DNA from: Levilactobacillus cerevisiae
GTDB lineage: Bacteria > Bacillota > Bacilli > Lactobacillales > Lactobacillaceae
Direction: 5' to 3'
Length of the DNA stretch: 64,000 nucleotides
NCBI RefSeq assembly: GCF_003946245.1
Contig: NZ_RHNN01000021.1
Location: 1 to 64,000 of the forward strand
Shown here: one piece after another, positions 16,800-25,419 of the stretch
Numbering within the stretch: the stretch's first letter is position 1
How the letters are laid out: each line of letters begins with the position of its first letter
Translations under genes and position numbers: made by a program
Notes under the pieces: model-generated
What the model saw: the letters and a program-made list of their open reading frames with translations, nothing else
Told to the model about the DNA's origin: nothing
The model's database searches: none

Positions 16800-18413
16800 C
16801 TATTTCCAATAAGCATACTTATATTGGGCATCGCTCATCATGCTGTATTTCAAGCCGCCGACGGACTTGGAAACCAGGTGCGCCTTGGCTTGTTGGTACA
16901 GTGGCACTAGGCCGGCTTGCTTGGTGACGTAGGTGTCCGCTTGCTTCAACAGGTTCCACCGTTGTTGCGTGGTGTACTTGGCGGTATTGTCGACCTGGGT
17001 CATCAGCTTGGTGAAGTGCGCGTTGTTCCACTTGGTAAAGTTGACCGAGCTGGTCCCGTCAGCCATTTGTAAGAAGTCAGCTGGGTCCCGCCAATCCGTG
17101 GTCCACCCGTCCAGGTCAATGTCGAAGTTTCCGGCCGCACCCTTGGCAATTTGTTGGGCCAGTGGCATTGATTTGATCGTGATGCTCAGACCTGGCATGT
17201 ACTTCTGGGCCTGTTGTTGCAGGTATTGGGCTACGTGCTTTTGTTCATCCGTATCGGCCGTTAAGAGTTCCAAACTGGCCTTCTTGATACCGAGTTCTTT
17301 CTTGGCTTGATTCCAAAGTTGGGTCGCCTTCTTGGGGTTGTAGCTCAGAAGATTGCCGACGTCTTGGGAGAAGTCCTTGCCGGTAGTGGGGTCATTCCCG
17401 TCACCGTAAGGAATCAAACTCTTGGCAGCGGAAGACCCATCCTGCAACACGCTCTTGGTCAGCGCGGTCCGGTTCACCACGTAGGAGAAGGCTTGACGTA
17501 CCTTGGTGTTATGAGTCACCGTCTTCTTGTCGTTAAATTCCAGGAACCGCATCGAACTGTTCAGCGTCGTCTTCAACTCAGGATTATTAGCATTTTGCTT
17601 GATGTACTGACCGGATAACGTGGTCTCTTGGACCTTGCCGGATTTGAACAAACTAGCTGAGGTCCCGGGATCCTTGACGACTTGTACGTTAACCTTACTG
17701 ATTTTCACGTTCTTGGCGTTCCAGTAGTTGGTGTTCTTGACGTAGGACCAGCTGTCAGCCGCGCCGCTCCACCCGGTTAATTTGTAGGGACCTTCGGACA
17801 TAGTCTTGGCTGCGCTAGTGCCGTACTGACTGCCGCCAACCTTGTTAAAGAGGCTGGTCTTGACTGGATAGGCCGCCGTGGCTAAGATATCTGGCAACCA
17901 GGGTTGGGGCTTAGACAGCGTCAACTGGAGCGTGCTCTTGTTCAGCGCCTTCACACCTAACGCCGAAGCATCCTTCTTACTGGCTTGAATTGCCGCATAA
18001 TTCTTTAAATATTTGAGTTTGTTGGCTACCTGCGACTTCGACTTAGGATTGACCTGCCAATCAAAGGAAGTCACAAAGTCTTGGGCTGTCACCGCATCCC
18101 CGTTAGCCCACTTAGCGTTCTTTTTGATCTTAAACGTATAAACGGTGCCATTTTTCGTGGGCTTAACCACTTTCTCGGCCACCCCAGCAATGACCTTGCC
18201 GTTCTCGTTCAACGTATACAGGCCTTCTTCGGTTTGTGAAATCAAACTCGAACTGTTACTGTCCCCGGAAATCGCCGGATTGGCGGTGGCGGGATTTCCC
18301 ACCATCGTGACGTTTAATTCTTTGTTGGCGCTCGTCTTGGCCTCTGAAGACCCACAACCGGCCAGCGCTGTCACTGCTAATAACCCAATACCTAATCCCA
18401 TTAATTTTTTCAT
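16800..18413 (-). CDS. Peptide ABC transporter substrate-binding lipoprotein (OppA/DppE type), paralogue 1
   Basis: The 537-residue protein is a SBP_bac_5 family lipoprotein that captures oligopeptides for ABC import. The signal peptide ends in the lipobox ALAGC (Cys20). The conserved stretches TVYTFKIKKNAKWANGD and VTAQDFVTSF, with the terminal AYWK, match the two paralogues at 32904 and 36463. The start ATG 18411-18413 has GAGGGG nine bases upstream, placing the longer in-frame extension inside the T-box leader. No permease or ATPase genes are adjacent, so it must use a transporter encoded elsewhere. It is controlled by the upstream T-box. Confidence 0.93.
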   Translation of the reverse strand: MKKLMGLGIGLLAVTALAGCGSSEAKTSANKELNVTMVGNPATANPAISGDSNSSSLISQTEEGLYTLNENGKVIAGVAEKVVKPTKNGTVYTFKIKKNAKWANGDAVTAQDFVTSFDWQVNPKSKSQVANKLKYLKNYAAIQASKKDASALGVKALNKSTLQLTLSKPQPWLPDILATAAYPVKTSLFNKVGGSQYGTSAAKTMSEGPYKLTGWSGAADSWSYVKNTNYWNAKNVKISKVNVQVVKDPGTSASLFKSGKVQETTLSGQYIKQNANNPELKTTLNSSMRFLEFNDKKTVTHNTKVRQAFSYVVNRTALTKSVLQDGSSAAKSLIPYGDGNDPTTGKDFSQDVGNLLSYNPKKATQLWNQAKKELGIKKASLELLTADTDEQKHVAQYLQQQAQKYMPGLSITIKSMPLAQQIAKGAAGNFDIDLDGWTTDWRDPADFLQMADGTSSVNFTKWNNAHFTKLMTQVDNTAKYTTQQRWNLLKQADTYVTKQAGLVPLYQQAKAHLVSKSVGGLKYSMMSDAQYKYAYWK

Positions 18414-18442
18414 ATATAGACCCCTCAATTTTCTGTCCCAAC

Positions 18443-18729
18443 GAAAAAATCGCCCGTCCTCGTCAGCCATTTCTGGCTAACAAGGGCGAACGATTCGCGG
18501 TACCACCTTGTTTTATCTCTCATGGTGCTTTTCACACCCGTGCGTTAATGGGCACGACCCAGGCGCGGCTACTAATTTCACCCCGCCAACTTCCAGATGC
18601 GCTTCACCCTAACCGTTTCATCCGGCTTCCATCGCCCCGGACTCGCTAAACAAACGGTGAAGGGCTACTCTTCTGGGCAACGTCTTCTTGATTGGTATAT
18701 AATCTATCATCATTCATTTTTAATGTCAA
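18443..18729 (-). promoter_or_regulatory. T-box riboswitch and promoter upstream of peptide-binding paralogue 1
   Basis: The minus strand has TTGACA (18724-18729) and TAGATT (18701-18706), then a T-box leader. Stem I carries the AGTA motif opposite GTGAA; the T-box AAGGTGGTACCGCGAAT covers 18493-18509; the terminator (TCGCCC...GGGCGA plus six U) ends at 18443. After GAA the specifier reads GCG (Ala), or one base later CGC (Arg). The TGGT bulge predicts a tRNA with discriminator A. Uncharged tRNA should switch the lipoprotein gene on. Confidence 0.92.
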
Positions 18730-18776
18730 TCGTTTTATAAACATTCACTTTAATGTATATTTTCTGCCGTTTCACG

Positions 18777-18814
18777 AAAAAAAGAGCTAACCCGCGTCGC
18801 CGTAGGTTAACTCT
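18777..18814 (-). terminator. Intrinsic terminator of the small secreted protein gene
   Basis: Minus-strand stem AGAG-TTAACC-CG with CG-GGTTA-CTCT followed by seven U residues, just before the T-box promoter of the next unit. Confidence 0.85.
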
Positions 18815-18860
18815 GCTGTATATTCTTGAATAAAAACCGTTAAAAATTGCTTAAAACTTT

Positions 18861-19130
18861 TTATTTATTCGCGTTTTGTTGTCGTTGCCCTTGCGACACG
18901 GTCGTCGTTTGCCGGCTGACCGTCTTCCCCGCTTGACTAGTCGTCGTCTGCGTCTTCACCGCAACGTGCCCCTTACCCGTTGTGTCGAGCTGCACGGCAG
19001 TCTGGCCAGACGCTGGCTGGACTACTGAATCCGTCACAGTGGATTGATTCTGCGGCACCTGACTGAATAGCAAACCTCCAGCAACTAGGCCCAGCAGAAT
19101 CCCACCGATTCCCCTGAATTTTTTTTTCAT
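18861..19130 (-). CDS. Small exported Gln/Thr-rich protein, 89 residues
   Basis: An N-terminal KKK and hydrophobic segment (about residues 8-23, GIGGILLGLVAGGLLF) serve as signal or membrane anchor. The rest is a low-complexity Thr/Gln/Val-rich extracellular tail. The RBS AGGGGA is six bases upstream of the ATG, and a terminator follows. I recognise no family. Confidence 0.6.
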   Translation of the reverse strand: MKKKFRGIGGILLGLVAGGLLFSQVPQNQSTVTDSVVQPASGQTAVQLDTTGKGHVAVKTQTTTSQAGKTVSRQTTTVSQGQRQQNANK

Positions 19131-19203
19131 GTGCTTTCCCCTGATTTCCCTTTAGTGCGTAATACTTCCTCTTCCTTGATTATACACCAAAAAGTCAAAT
19201 TCC

Positions 19204-20379
19204 CTACTTATAAATTTCCACATTGTGTTGGTTGCTGGAAATCACGACCGCATTCAGGCCTAAAATCAGGAGAATGGCACCGGCTGCGATAATAAATAAC
19301 AACGTATAGGACGCATGATCAATGACCAGGCCACCAAACAGCGGTCCGAACGCCCGCCCGACACTGGTCCAAGCGTTGGCCATCCCCTGGTACTTGCCCT
19401 TCACCACGTGGGGTGTCAGACTGCTGACAATTGCCGGAATGGCGGGGAACGCCGTGGCTTCACCCATCGTCAGGATCACCATGGCAATCACAAAGTGCAG
19501 GTAATCCTTGGCAAAAATCAAGGTGACAAACGACAACGCCACAAAGAAAATCCCGACGTACACCTGCAAGTAGAGATTGCTGAAGAAGTTGGCGAGCCAA
19601 TTTAACAGCGTCTGGAACACCACAATCAGGCCAGCATTAATCGTCCACAACAGGCTGTAATCCCGCATCGGAATGCCCATCCCGGTCATGTACACGGACA
19701 GGTTGGAGGCCCACTGCTCGTACATGATCCAAATGACAATCAGCGACACGAAAAACGTGGCCATGATTCGCCGGTTGGGCAGCGCAATGTGGACGTTTTG
19801 CATCTGCTTGCTCACCACTTGACGTTGCATCACGGCCGGCGCGTGGTAACAGCTGACCGCCACGACGAAGAAGCAGACAAATAGGCTAAACGCAATCACG
19901 AATAGCAGCGTCACACTGGTACTGTAGACGAAGCCCACCATTGCGGTCCCCAGGACAACACCTAAATTTTGCGCAAAGTAGAGCATGTTAAAAACATAAC
20001 GACCGTCGCGGCTGTGAATCGTGGTCCCCAGGGAGTTGACCATCGTCAGGGTCCAGCCAGAGGCCAGGCCCAGGAAGATTAGCGCAATTGGAAACGCTGG
20101 CCAGCCGTGGCTGAAAATCAAGGTACCCAAGGTGAGCAACGAGACGCTAACCCCGCCAATAATTAAAAAATACGGGTTCAACCGGTCAAATAGTCGGCCG
20201 CCAATCACACTCCCGACCACATTTGCCGAAGAATACATCAGCAGAATAATCCCGACCTCAGTCAGTGAGGCCCCCAGCCGGTTGTGCATGTAAATCGTGG
20301 TCAGCGGCCAGATGAAGCTCATGCCGATACTGCTGAACAACGCGCCCAGCAACAACCAGCGCAAACGAATCTCTTGCAT
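19204..20379 (-). CDS. Major facilitator superfamily efflux transporter
   Basis: The 391-residue protein has about 12 hydrophobic segments. The GGRLFDRLNPYF loop after the second segment is the MFS signature between helices 2 and 3. The overall form is that of drug:H+ antiporter (DHA1, YttB-like) proteins. The substrate cannot be told. The ATG has GAGAAGG upstream. The gene precedes the small exported-protein gene on the same strand with a gap of about 70 bases. Confidence 0.88.
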   Translation of the reverse strand: MQEIRLRWLLLGALFSSIGMSFIWPLTTIYMHNRLGASLTEVGIILLMYSSANVVGSVIGGRLFDRLNPYFLIIGGVSVSLLTLGTLIFSHGWPAFPIALIFLGLASGWTLTMVNSLGTTIHSRDGRYVFNMLYFAQNLGVVLGTAMVGFVYSTSVTLLFVIAFSLFVCFFVVAVSCYHAPAVMQRQVVSKQMQNVHIALPNRRIMATFFVSLIVIWIMYEQWASNLSVYMTGMGIPMRDYSLLWTINAGLIVVFQTLLNWLANFFSNLYLQVYVGIFFVALSFVTLIFAKDYLHFVIAMVILTMGEATAFPAIPAIVSSLTPHVVKGKYQGMANAWTSVGRAFGPLFGGLVIDHASYTLLFIIAAGAILLILGLNAVVISSNQHNVEIYK

Positions 20380-20451
20380 AAGACGCCTTCTCTCAAAGAT
20401 TAAAATTCAATTAGATTAATTCTAGCATACGTCCCGCCGAAATTGAAGCTT

Positions 20452-20667
20452 GGTTAAACGGATCGTTGCCAGGGCCTCTGGGCTGGTGAAAATGAGACCG
20501 GACCGCGGTGGGCGCCCGCCCGGAGCTAAAGACCGGTCTCCGAGCTTACTTTGAGCCTCACACCCCGAGTCTCAAAAATAGCAATTGCCTAACCGGCCTT
20601 CGCCGCTAAGGCAATTCCCACGGCTTGGCTCATTTTCACCAGCCCTGCGGCCAACATTAGTTTAACC
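20452..20667 (+). repeat. Cloverleaf-fold dispersed repeat, copy D
   Basis: 216 bp between the divergent MFS and FMN-reductase genes. Ends GGTTAAAC/GTTTAACC; inner closing stem GGGCTGGTGAAAATGAG with CTCATTTTCACCAGCCC, a perfect 17-bp pair; hairpins CCGGAG/CTCCG, TTTGAG.CTC/GAG.CTCAAA and AATTGCCTA.GGC/GCC.TAAGGCAATT. No other gene or element is seen in 20380-20834. Confidence 0.88.
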
Positions 20668-20834
20668 TACAATATCAGGCTTCTATTTCTACGCGCCACG
20701 TCTAACCACATGGTGCTAGACACCTCATGGTCCCTGATTTACAATTCTGATTCATTCGATTTCAGCTAATCAGCACGCGCTCATTGTATTTCCCCGCCAT
20801 CTCCCGTACACTACAAGCAAAGGAGGCATCACTG

Positions 20835-21368
20835 ATGACCGTTTTATTTATCAATGGCAGTCCCCGTCAACACGGGAACACCGCCGCGCTCGGGGAACGC
20901 TTCTTGCATGACATTCCCCATGACACGTTAAATCTAGGCGACTATCATCTCAATTTCGTCCAGGATTTTCGCGATACCGATCACCCGCAAATGGACGCGA
21001 CCGACGATTATGAACAACTCATGAAGACCTTCGCCGCGGCCGATGAGATTATTTTGGGCACCCCCGTCTACTGGTATGCCATGACCGGTCAGCTCAAAGT
21101 GTTCATGGATCGCTGGTTTGACAGCTATACCAACGATTTTGACTTCAGTCACAAGCGCGTGTATCTCTTGGTGGTTGGCGCTGATCAGCCCCAGACCAAG
21201 GCGCTGGGCATCACCCAAGCCGTTCAACATTCGTGTGAGTGGTTGCAAATGCACTTTGAGGGCACGGCCACAGTAACCGCCGACGGTCCGGATGATGTCC
21301 GCAACATGGCTGATTTTCCGAGCAGTTTTTGGCAGTTAGGCAGTCGCCTGCGGACGCGGGTCATCTAA
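20835..21368 (+). CDS. NADPH-dependent FMN reductase / flavodoxin-fold oxidoreductase
   Basis: The 177-residue protein begins VLFINGSPRQHGNTAALGER, a flavodoxin-like phosphate-binding loop, and has TPVYWYAMTGQLKVFMDRW, typical of the NAD(P)H-dependent FMN reductase family (YwqN-like). It should reduce flavin, quinones or other small acceptors in the cytoplasm. The ATG at 20835-20837 follows AAAGGAGG by nine bases; the longer frame start has no RBS. It is a single-gene unit. Confidence 0.88.
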   Translation: MTVLFINGSPRQHGNTAALGERFLHDIPHDTLNLGDYHLNFVQDFRDTDHPQMDATDDYEQLMKTFAAADEIILGTPVYWYAMTGQLKVFMDRWFDSYTNDFDFSHKRVYLLVVGADQPQTKALGITQAVQHSCEWLQMHFEGTATVTADGPDDVRNMADFPSSFWQLGSRLRTRVI

Positions 21369-21451
21369 CCTTGTAGATTGATATCCATAAACGTTGTGAT
21401 ATACCGCTGGATATACGCCAACAGATGCCACAACCAATCAAATCCAAACAA

Positions 21452-21467
21452 TGTTTCATGTGAAACA
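21452..21467. promoter_or_regulatory. parS-like palindrome (one mismatch)
   Basis: TGTTTCATGTGAAACA is a perfect 16-bp palindrome except at the centre, and differs from the parS consensus TGTTNCACGTGAAACA by one base (CATGTG for CACGTG). It is intergenic, and lies in the same arm as two exact parS sites 7-10 kb away. Confidence 0.45.
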
Positions 21468-21488
21468 TTCTAAAACTTAATCAAGTAC

Positions 21489-21536
21489 AAAAAGTCCGGC
21501 ATACCACCATTTCTGTTGGGTATGCCGGACTTTATT
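21489..21536. terminator. Bidirectional terminator between FMN reductase and adh
   Basis: A 15-bp stem AAAGTCCGGCATACC with GGGTATGCCGGACTTT, with A/T runs on both sides, between convergent genes. Confidence 0.9.
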
Positions 21537-21544
21537 TATCTCAT

Positions 21545-22672
21545 TTAGACGGTGTAATCTTCATCCATGATTAGGACGGGCTTGATCACTTCGCCACTGG
21601 TTGACGCCTTATCCGCCTCGTTGATATCGGCGAATTTGAACATTTTTTCTAGTTTATCAAATGGGTAGAGGCCCTTTTGCCACAAAGAAATCAGACGTTT
21701 CAATTCAATCTGCGGCACGGCATTCCCCATGACAACCCCAGTAATAGTCTTTTGTGGGCTAACTAAATCGATGAATGGGACAATTTCTAATTTTGTTTGC
21801 GCAACGGCCAACGGCGCGAAGACCCCGTTGATACCAGTTGCATCCAATGCTTGCCGCATTACACTGTTAATCCCAGTGGTATCAACCGCATAATCAACAC
21901 CCTTACCATTTGTCAACTTATGAATCGCTTCAACGGGGTCAGTTTCAGCCGAATTGACCGTGTCCGTCGCACCAATTTCAATGGCCGTCTCCAACCGATT
22001 CGACTTGATATCCACAGAAATAATCTGGGTACAGCCGGCAACCTTCGCCGCCATTAGCGCACCGTCACCCACCGCACCCGTTCCAAAAATAGCAATGGAT
22101 GAGCCCGGTTCTGGCTTTAACGTGTTGAAAATGGTTCCAGACCCTGTCACGAAACCACATCCCAGCGGACCAACCTTCCGCAAGTCGACGTCTTTGCCCA
22201 CGACTGTCACGTTGTGGTCTTGTACTAACGTTGTTGTACTAAATGACGATTGATTGAAGAAATTGCTGACCTCTTGACCGTCGTTTTTAGTAAAACTGGC
22301 CTGTCCATTCGGCCGCTTTCCACCCATATTCAGTTGTCCCCAATTAACACAGGAAGCCGGTTGCCCAGCCAAACAGTTGTCACAAGTGCCATCATAATCG
22401 TAAGACAAAACGACGTGGTCGCCAACCTTTACACCATCAACGGCGTTACCAACTTTCTCAACAATCCCAGCACCTTCGTGACCCAGTACAACTGGCAGCG
22501 GCAAATCACCAGCATCGCCTACCCGCACAGCCTCATCACTGTGACAGATACCACTCGCCACGATATGTACCAATACCTCTTTGGGTCCTGGATTATCATC
22601 AACCAAGATTTGTTTCATTTCAAAGGGCGCATTCCGCTTCTCAACCACTGCAGCTTGAACTTTCTTCGTCAT
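21545..22672 (-). CDS. Zinc-containing alcohol dehydrogenase (aryl-alcohol dehydrogenase type)
   Basis: The 375-residue medium-chain dehydrogenase has the catalytic zinc ligand in SGICHSDEAV, the GHEGAGIVEKVG block and the Rossmann motif GTGAVGDGAL. It should interconvert alcohols and aldehydes with NAD(P). In the structural-zinc loop the pattern is DGTCDNCLAGQPASC: three of the four usual Cys are present, and the first position is Asp. The ATG at 22670-22672 has AAGGAG ten bases upstream. A predicted promoter with an overlapping cre site suggests CcpA repression. It stands alone between two terminators. Confidence 0.9.
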   Translation of the reverse strand: MTKKVQAAVVEKRNAPFEMKQILVDDNPGPKEVLVHIVASGICHSDEAVRVGDAGDLPLPVVLGHEGAGIVEKVGNAVDGVKVGDHVVLSYDYDGTCDNCLAGQPASCVNWGQLNMGGKRPNGQASFTKNDGQEVSNFFNQSSFSTTTLVQDHNVTVVGKDVDLRKVGPLGCGFVTGSGTIFNTLKPEPGSSIAIFGTGAVGDGALMAAKVAGCTQIISVDIKSNRLETAIEIGATDTVNSAETDPVEAIHKLTNGKGVDYAVDTTGINSVMRQALDATGINGVFAPLAVAQTKLEIVPFIDLVSPQKTITGVVMGNAVPQIELKRLISLWQKGLYPFDKLEKMFKFADINEADKASTSGEVIKPVLIMDEDYTV

Positions 22673-22698
22673 TTGTAGCCACTCCTTTTGTAGATGAA

Positions 22699-22714
22699 TT
22701 GGTAACGCTTTCAT
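22699..22714. promoter_or_regulatory. CcpA cre site upstream of adh
   Basis: TTGGTAACGCTTTCAT matches the degenerate cre consensus WTGNNARCGNWWWCAW at every position and overlaps the -10 hexamer of the predicted adh promoter by two bases, which fits catabolite repression. Confidence 0.75.
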
Positions 22715-22742
22715 CTTACCGGCCGCTGACCTATTACGTCAA
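22713..22742 (-). promoter_or_regulatory. Predicted adh promoter
   Basis: Minus strand TTGACG (22737-22742), 18-bp spacer and TAAGAT (22713-22718). Confidence 0.6.
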
Positions 22743-22828
22743 GTGAACTAACAAACAATTATAAGTTACTTCTCACTACCTCCCAGCAAGGCCTCCATGA
22801 GCCACCCCCCAAAACAATTTCTAGGCAC

Positions 22829-22859
22829 AAAAAAACCACCGCTCGGGGAAAGCGATGGT
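22829..22859 (-). terminator. Intrinsic terminator of an unidentified minus-strand transcript
   Basis: Stem ACCAtCGCT with AGCGgTGGT followed by seven U residues on the minus strand. No protein gene is visible between dnaB and this site on that strand, so it may end a small RNA or the dnaB transcript. Confidence 0.75.
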
Positions 22860-22921
22860 CATCGGAGTAGGGGTAACGTCACTATTATAAGAATGACGTT
22901 AACTATTTTTTCATTATTCCA

Positions 22922-22953
22922 GGGGAGGAGGAGTACATGAAAAAAGATTGTTA
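22922..22953 (+). other. Strong RBS with a five-codon ORF (possible toxin remnant)
   Basis: GGGGAGGAGGAG is followed by an ATG at 22937, which opens MKKDC and then a stop. In the same frame, another 17-20 codons stay open (SLVEATLLVNFYASYNNG) to 23016. This weakly recalls small hydrophobic holin-like type I toxins of lactic acid bacteria, interrupted by a stop. The remaining intergenic sequence (22954-23298) shows no gene. Low confidence. Confidence 0.3.
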
Positions 22954-23298
22954 ATCTTTGGTAGAAGCAACCTTATTGGTTAACTTCTATGCTTCATATA
23001 ATAATGGGAAAATATGATGAAATTGTGAACTTTCTGGCACACTCTTATGAATTTTGCGGATATTTATTACTAATGGGGTGACAACCTTAGGGGCACAAGG
23101 AGTTTGGCCCATAACTATTTTTATTAAGTTCAGGCAACAATCTTTAAAATAACGCTTCCGCACCCCACTTTATGCAGAACAGTCGCGTTTATTCATAAAT
23201 TTATGCATGAGTCCTAAATTCATCCGGTTAAGTCACCACAATCGTCCCCACAAAAAATAAGGCCGCCCGCTGCAAAGCCGCTAGCAACCCTATCCTGT

Positions 23299-24690
23299 CT
23301 ACTGATCCGGCGTGTACGCCACGGACGAAAATTTGTTGAACGACTTCACGAACAACAATTTCACCGTTCCCCGCGGACCCGACCGGTTCTTTTCAATAAT
23401 GACTTCGACTTCCCCGACATCCTGATCGCCGTCATCCCGGGGATCACTGTCGTTACCGCCACCGTCTTCGTCGCCATCCCGTTCGTAGTAATCATCCCGG
23501 TACAGAAACGACACGATATCGGCATCTTGTTCGATTGACCCAGATTCCCGAATATCGGATAGCACGGGCCGCTTGTCTTGCCGCTGCTCCACACCCCGTG
23601 AGAGCTGGGATAGCGCGATGACTGGCACGTGCAATTCCTTGGCCAATTTCTTCAATTGCCGCGAAATATCGGAAACTTCTTGTTGCCGACTTTCGTGATT
23701 GCTGCCTTCAATCAACTGGAGGTAATCAATCACGATTAAGCCGAGGTTGCCCCGTTCTTTGGCCAACCGCCGACACTTCGCCCGGATTTCCGTAATCTTA
23801 TTCCCGGCGGTATCGTCAATGTAAATACTGGCCTTGGCTAGACTCCCCATGGCCACAATCAAATTCTGCCATTCCTCTTCGGACAGTTGTCCCGTTCGCA
23901 AATGATTGGCGTCGATGGAGCCCTCCGCACAAAGCATCCGGTTAACCAACGATTCGGCGCTCATTTCCAAACTGAAAATGGCAACTGTCTTGTCGGTCTT
24001 AGTCCCCACGTTTTGGGCGATGTTCAACGCAAAGGCGGTCTTCCCGACGGCTGGCCGGGCGGCTAAAATCATCAATTCATCATCATGCAACCCGGTCGTC
24101 ATCTTATCCAGCTCGGCGTAGCCCGTCGACAGCCCGGTAATGACGTCCCCTTGTTCGGACAATTTGTTAATCTCTTCAAAGGAACTGTTCAGCACATCAC
24201 GAATTGGCTTGAACCCGGATTGATTCCGCGTCTCAGCGACACTCATGATGTCCTTTTCGGCGTTATCTAACAGGTCGGAAACGTCTTCGTCCTGCTGGTA
24301 CCCCTGGGTCGCAATGTTCGTGGCCGTCTGAATCAGGCGCCGTAAAATGGCTTTTTCCTGAACAATTTTCGCGTAGTAAGTTGCGTTGGCTGCGGTGGGC
24401 ACCGAACTCGCCAGCTCAGCGATGTAGGTGATGCCGCCCACATCGTCCAATTCATTTTTGGACGTCAGCCGGTCGGTAATCGTGACCACATCAATCGCTT
24501 CATCGCGGTCGTTCAAGTCCATCATGGCTTGGAAAATAATCTGGTGTTCCCGGCGGTAAAAGTCCTCTGGGGCCAGGTATTCCAGCGCATCCACCAACGC
24601 GTCGGTACTCAAAAAGATCGCCCCGAGGACGGCCTTTTCGGCTTCGAGGTTCTGTGGTGGTGTGTGATCTGTGAGAACGTTATTATCCAT
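23299..24690 (-). CDS. dnaB: Replicative DNA helicase DnaB (B. subtilis DnaC)
   Basis: The 463-residue RecA-fold hexameric helicase unwinds DNA at the fork. It has the N-terminal primase-interaction domain (about 1-150), Walker A (ARPAVGKTAFALN), Walker B (LIVIDYLQLI) and the C-terminal KNRSGPRGTVKLLF block. An acidic insert (DGDEDGGGNDSDPRDDGD) sits near residue 420. The ATG at 24688-24690 is preferred, with AGAGGG 11 bases upstream. In many relatives it directly follows rplI; here a small membrane-protein gene and two terminators intervene. Confidence 0.97.
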   Translation of the reverse strand: MDNNVLTDHTPPQNLEAEKAVLGAIFLSTDALVDALEYLAPEDFYRREHQIIFQAMMDLNDRDEAIDVVTITDRLTSKNELDDVGGITYIAELASSVPTAANATYYAKIVQEKAILRRLIQTATNIATQGYQQDEDVSDLLDNAEKDIMSVAETRNQSGFKPIRDVLNSSFEEINKLSEQGDVITGLSTGYAELDKMTTGLHDDELMILAARPAVGKTAFALNIAQNVGTKTDKTVAIFSLEMSAESLVNRMLCAEGSIDANHLRTGQLSEEEWQNLIVAMGSLAKASIYIDDTAGNKITEIRAKCRRLAKERGNLGLIVIDYLQLIEGSNHESRQQEVSDISRQLKKLAKELHVPVIALSQLSRGVEQRQDKRPVLSDIRESGSIEQDADIVSFLYRDDYYERDGDEDGGGNDSDPRDDGDQDVGEVEVIIEKNRSGPRGTVKLLFVKSFNKFSSVAYTPDQ

Positions 24691-24841
24691 GCTTAGTTTT
24701 TCCCTCTTTAGCAAACCTTCCGACGTAAACTAGAGTTCCATTTTACCATGGAATGGGGGTCGCTGGTTAATCTAAGCGTGCCTTTTTTCCACGCGCAAAT
24801 GTAAGCCCTGTCTACCGCGGTTGACCGACCTTTGTGAGGAA

Positions 24842-24882
24842 AATAAAAATCCGTCATTCCAAGGTTATCAAGGTGACGGATT
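24842..24882 (-). terminator. Intrinsic terminator of the small membrane-protein gene
   Basis: A 9-bp stem AATCCGTCA with TGACGGATT followed by a U-rich tail on the minus strand. Confidence 0.85.
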
Positions 24883-24900
24883 TAGTAATGTGTTGCATTT

Positions 24901-25116
24901 TCAATTCATTTGATGTGACCCATCAGAATAATTCGAGCCGCCGGAATTGGCTCCTGATCGCCAATCAACAATCGCCGCTGCCGGAAAAATCAGGCCCACA
25001 ATCCCCAGCACCAAGTTCAAGAACCACATAAAGCCAAAGTTTCCGTCCGTAATCAGGCCTGTGAAATTCAAAATAAATAACCAACTAACCCAAAATTTCG
25101 ATGACTGCCATAACAT
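24901..25116 (-). CDS. Small membrane protein of unknown function, 71 residues
   Basis: Two hydrophobic segments (about residues 8-25 and 32-52, the second FGFMWFLNLVLGIVGLIFPA) are followed by a polar Gly/Ser tail. The ATG at 25114-25116 is chosen because AAGGAG lies nine bases upstream. It is a one-gene unit with its own terminator, inserted between rplI and dnaB. I do not recognise the family. Confidence 0.65.
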   Translation of the reverse strand: MLWQSSKFWVSWLFILNFTGLITDGNFGFMWFLNLVLGIVGLIFPAAAIVDWRSGANSGGSNYSDGSHQMN

Positions 25117-25162
25117 GTTGATCATCTCCTTGAGATTAGTGTACACCTGATATATATATAAT

Positions 25163-25196
25163 CAATAACGTTTTATATATAAACATATCGTTATTG
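25163..25196. promoter_or_regulatory. Inverted repeat in the promoter region of the small membrane-protein gene
   Basis: CAATAACG at 25163-25170 and CGTTATTG at 25189-25196 are perfect inverted repeats separated by 18 bp of AT-rich DNA, about 50-80 bases upstream of the gene. The layout suggests an operator or a hairpin. The rest of 25197-25365 shows nothing else. Confidence 0.45.
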
Positions 25197-25365
25197 GCGT
25201 ACTTAGCTTCGTGGTTAAAATCGATGTCTCCACAATACTCTTGTTAACTTTCAGATAAATTGATTTACCCTATCAATCGTCAAATTTTGTCGAAATAGGG
25301 GTTGTCCTGTGGCAGTCGCTCCCAGCCTTCACTGGAGCGCGTCAATCCAACTCAATTTTACCCAT

Positions 25366-25395
25366 AAAAAAAGGCCACCCAATCAGGTGACCTTT
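25366..25395 (-). terminator. Intrinsic terminator of rplI
   Basis: Stem AAAGGtCACC with GGTGgCCTTT followed by a run of U residues, 25 bases after rplI. Confidence 0.9.
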
Positions 25396-25419
25396 CCGAA
25401 TGCGCAATTAGCTAACGCG

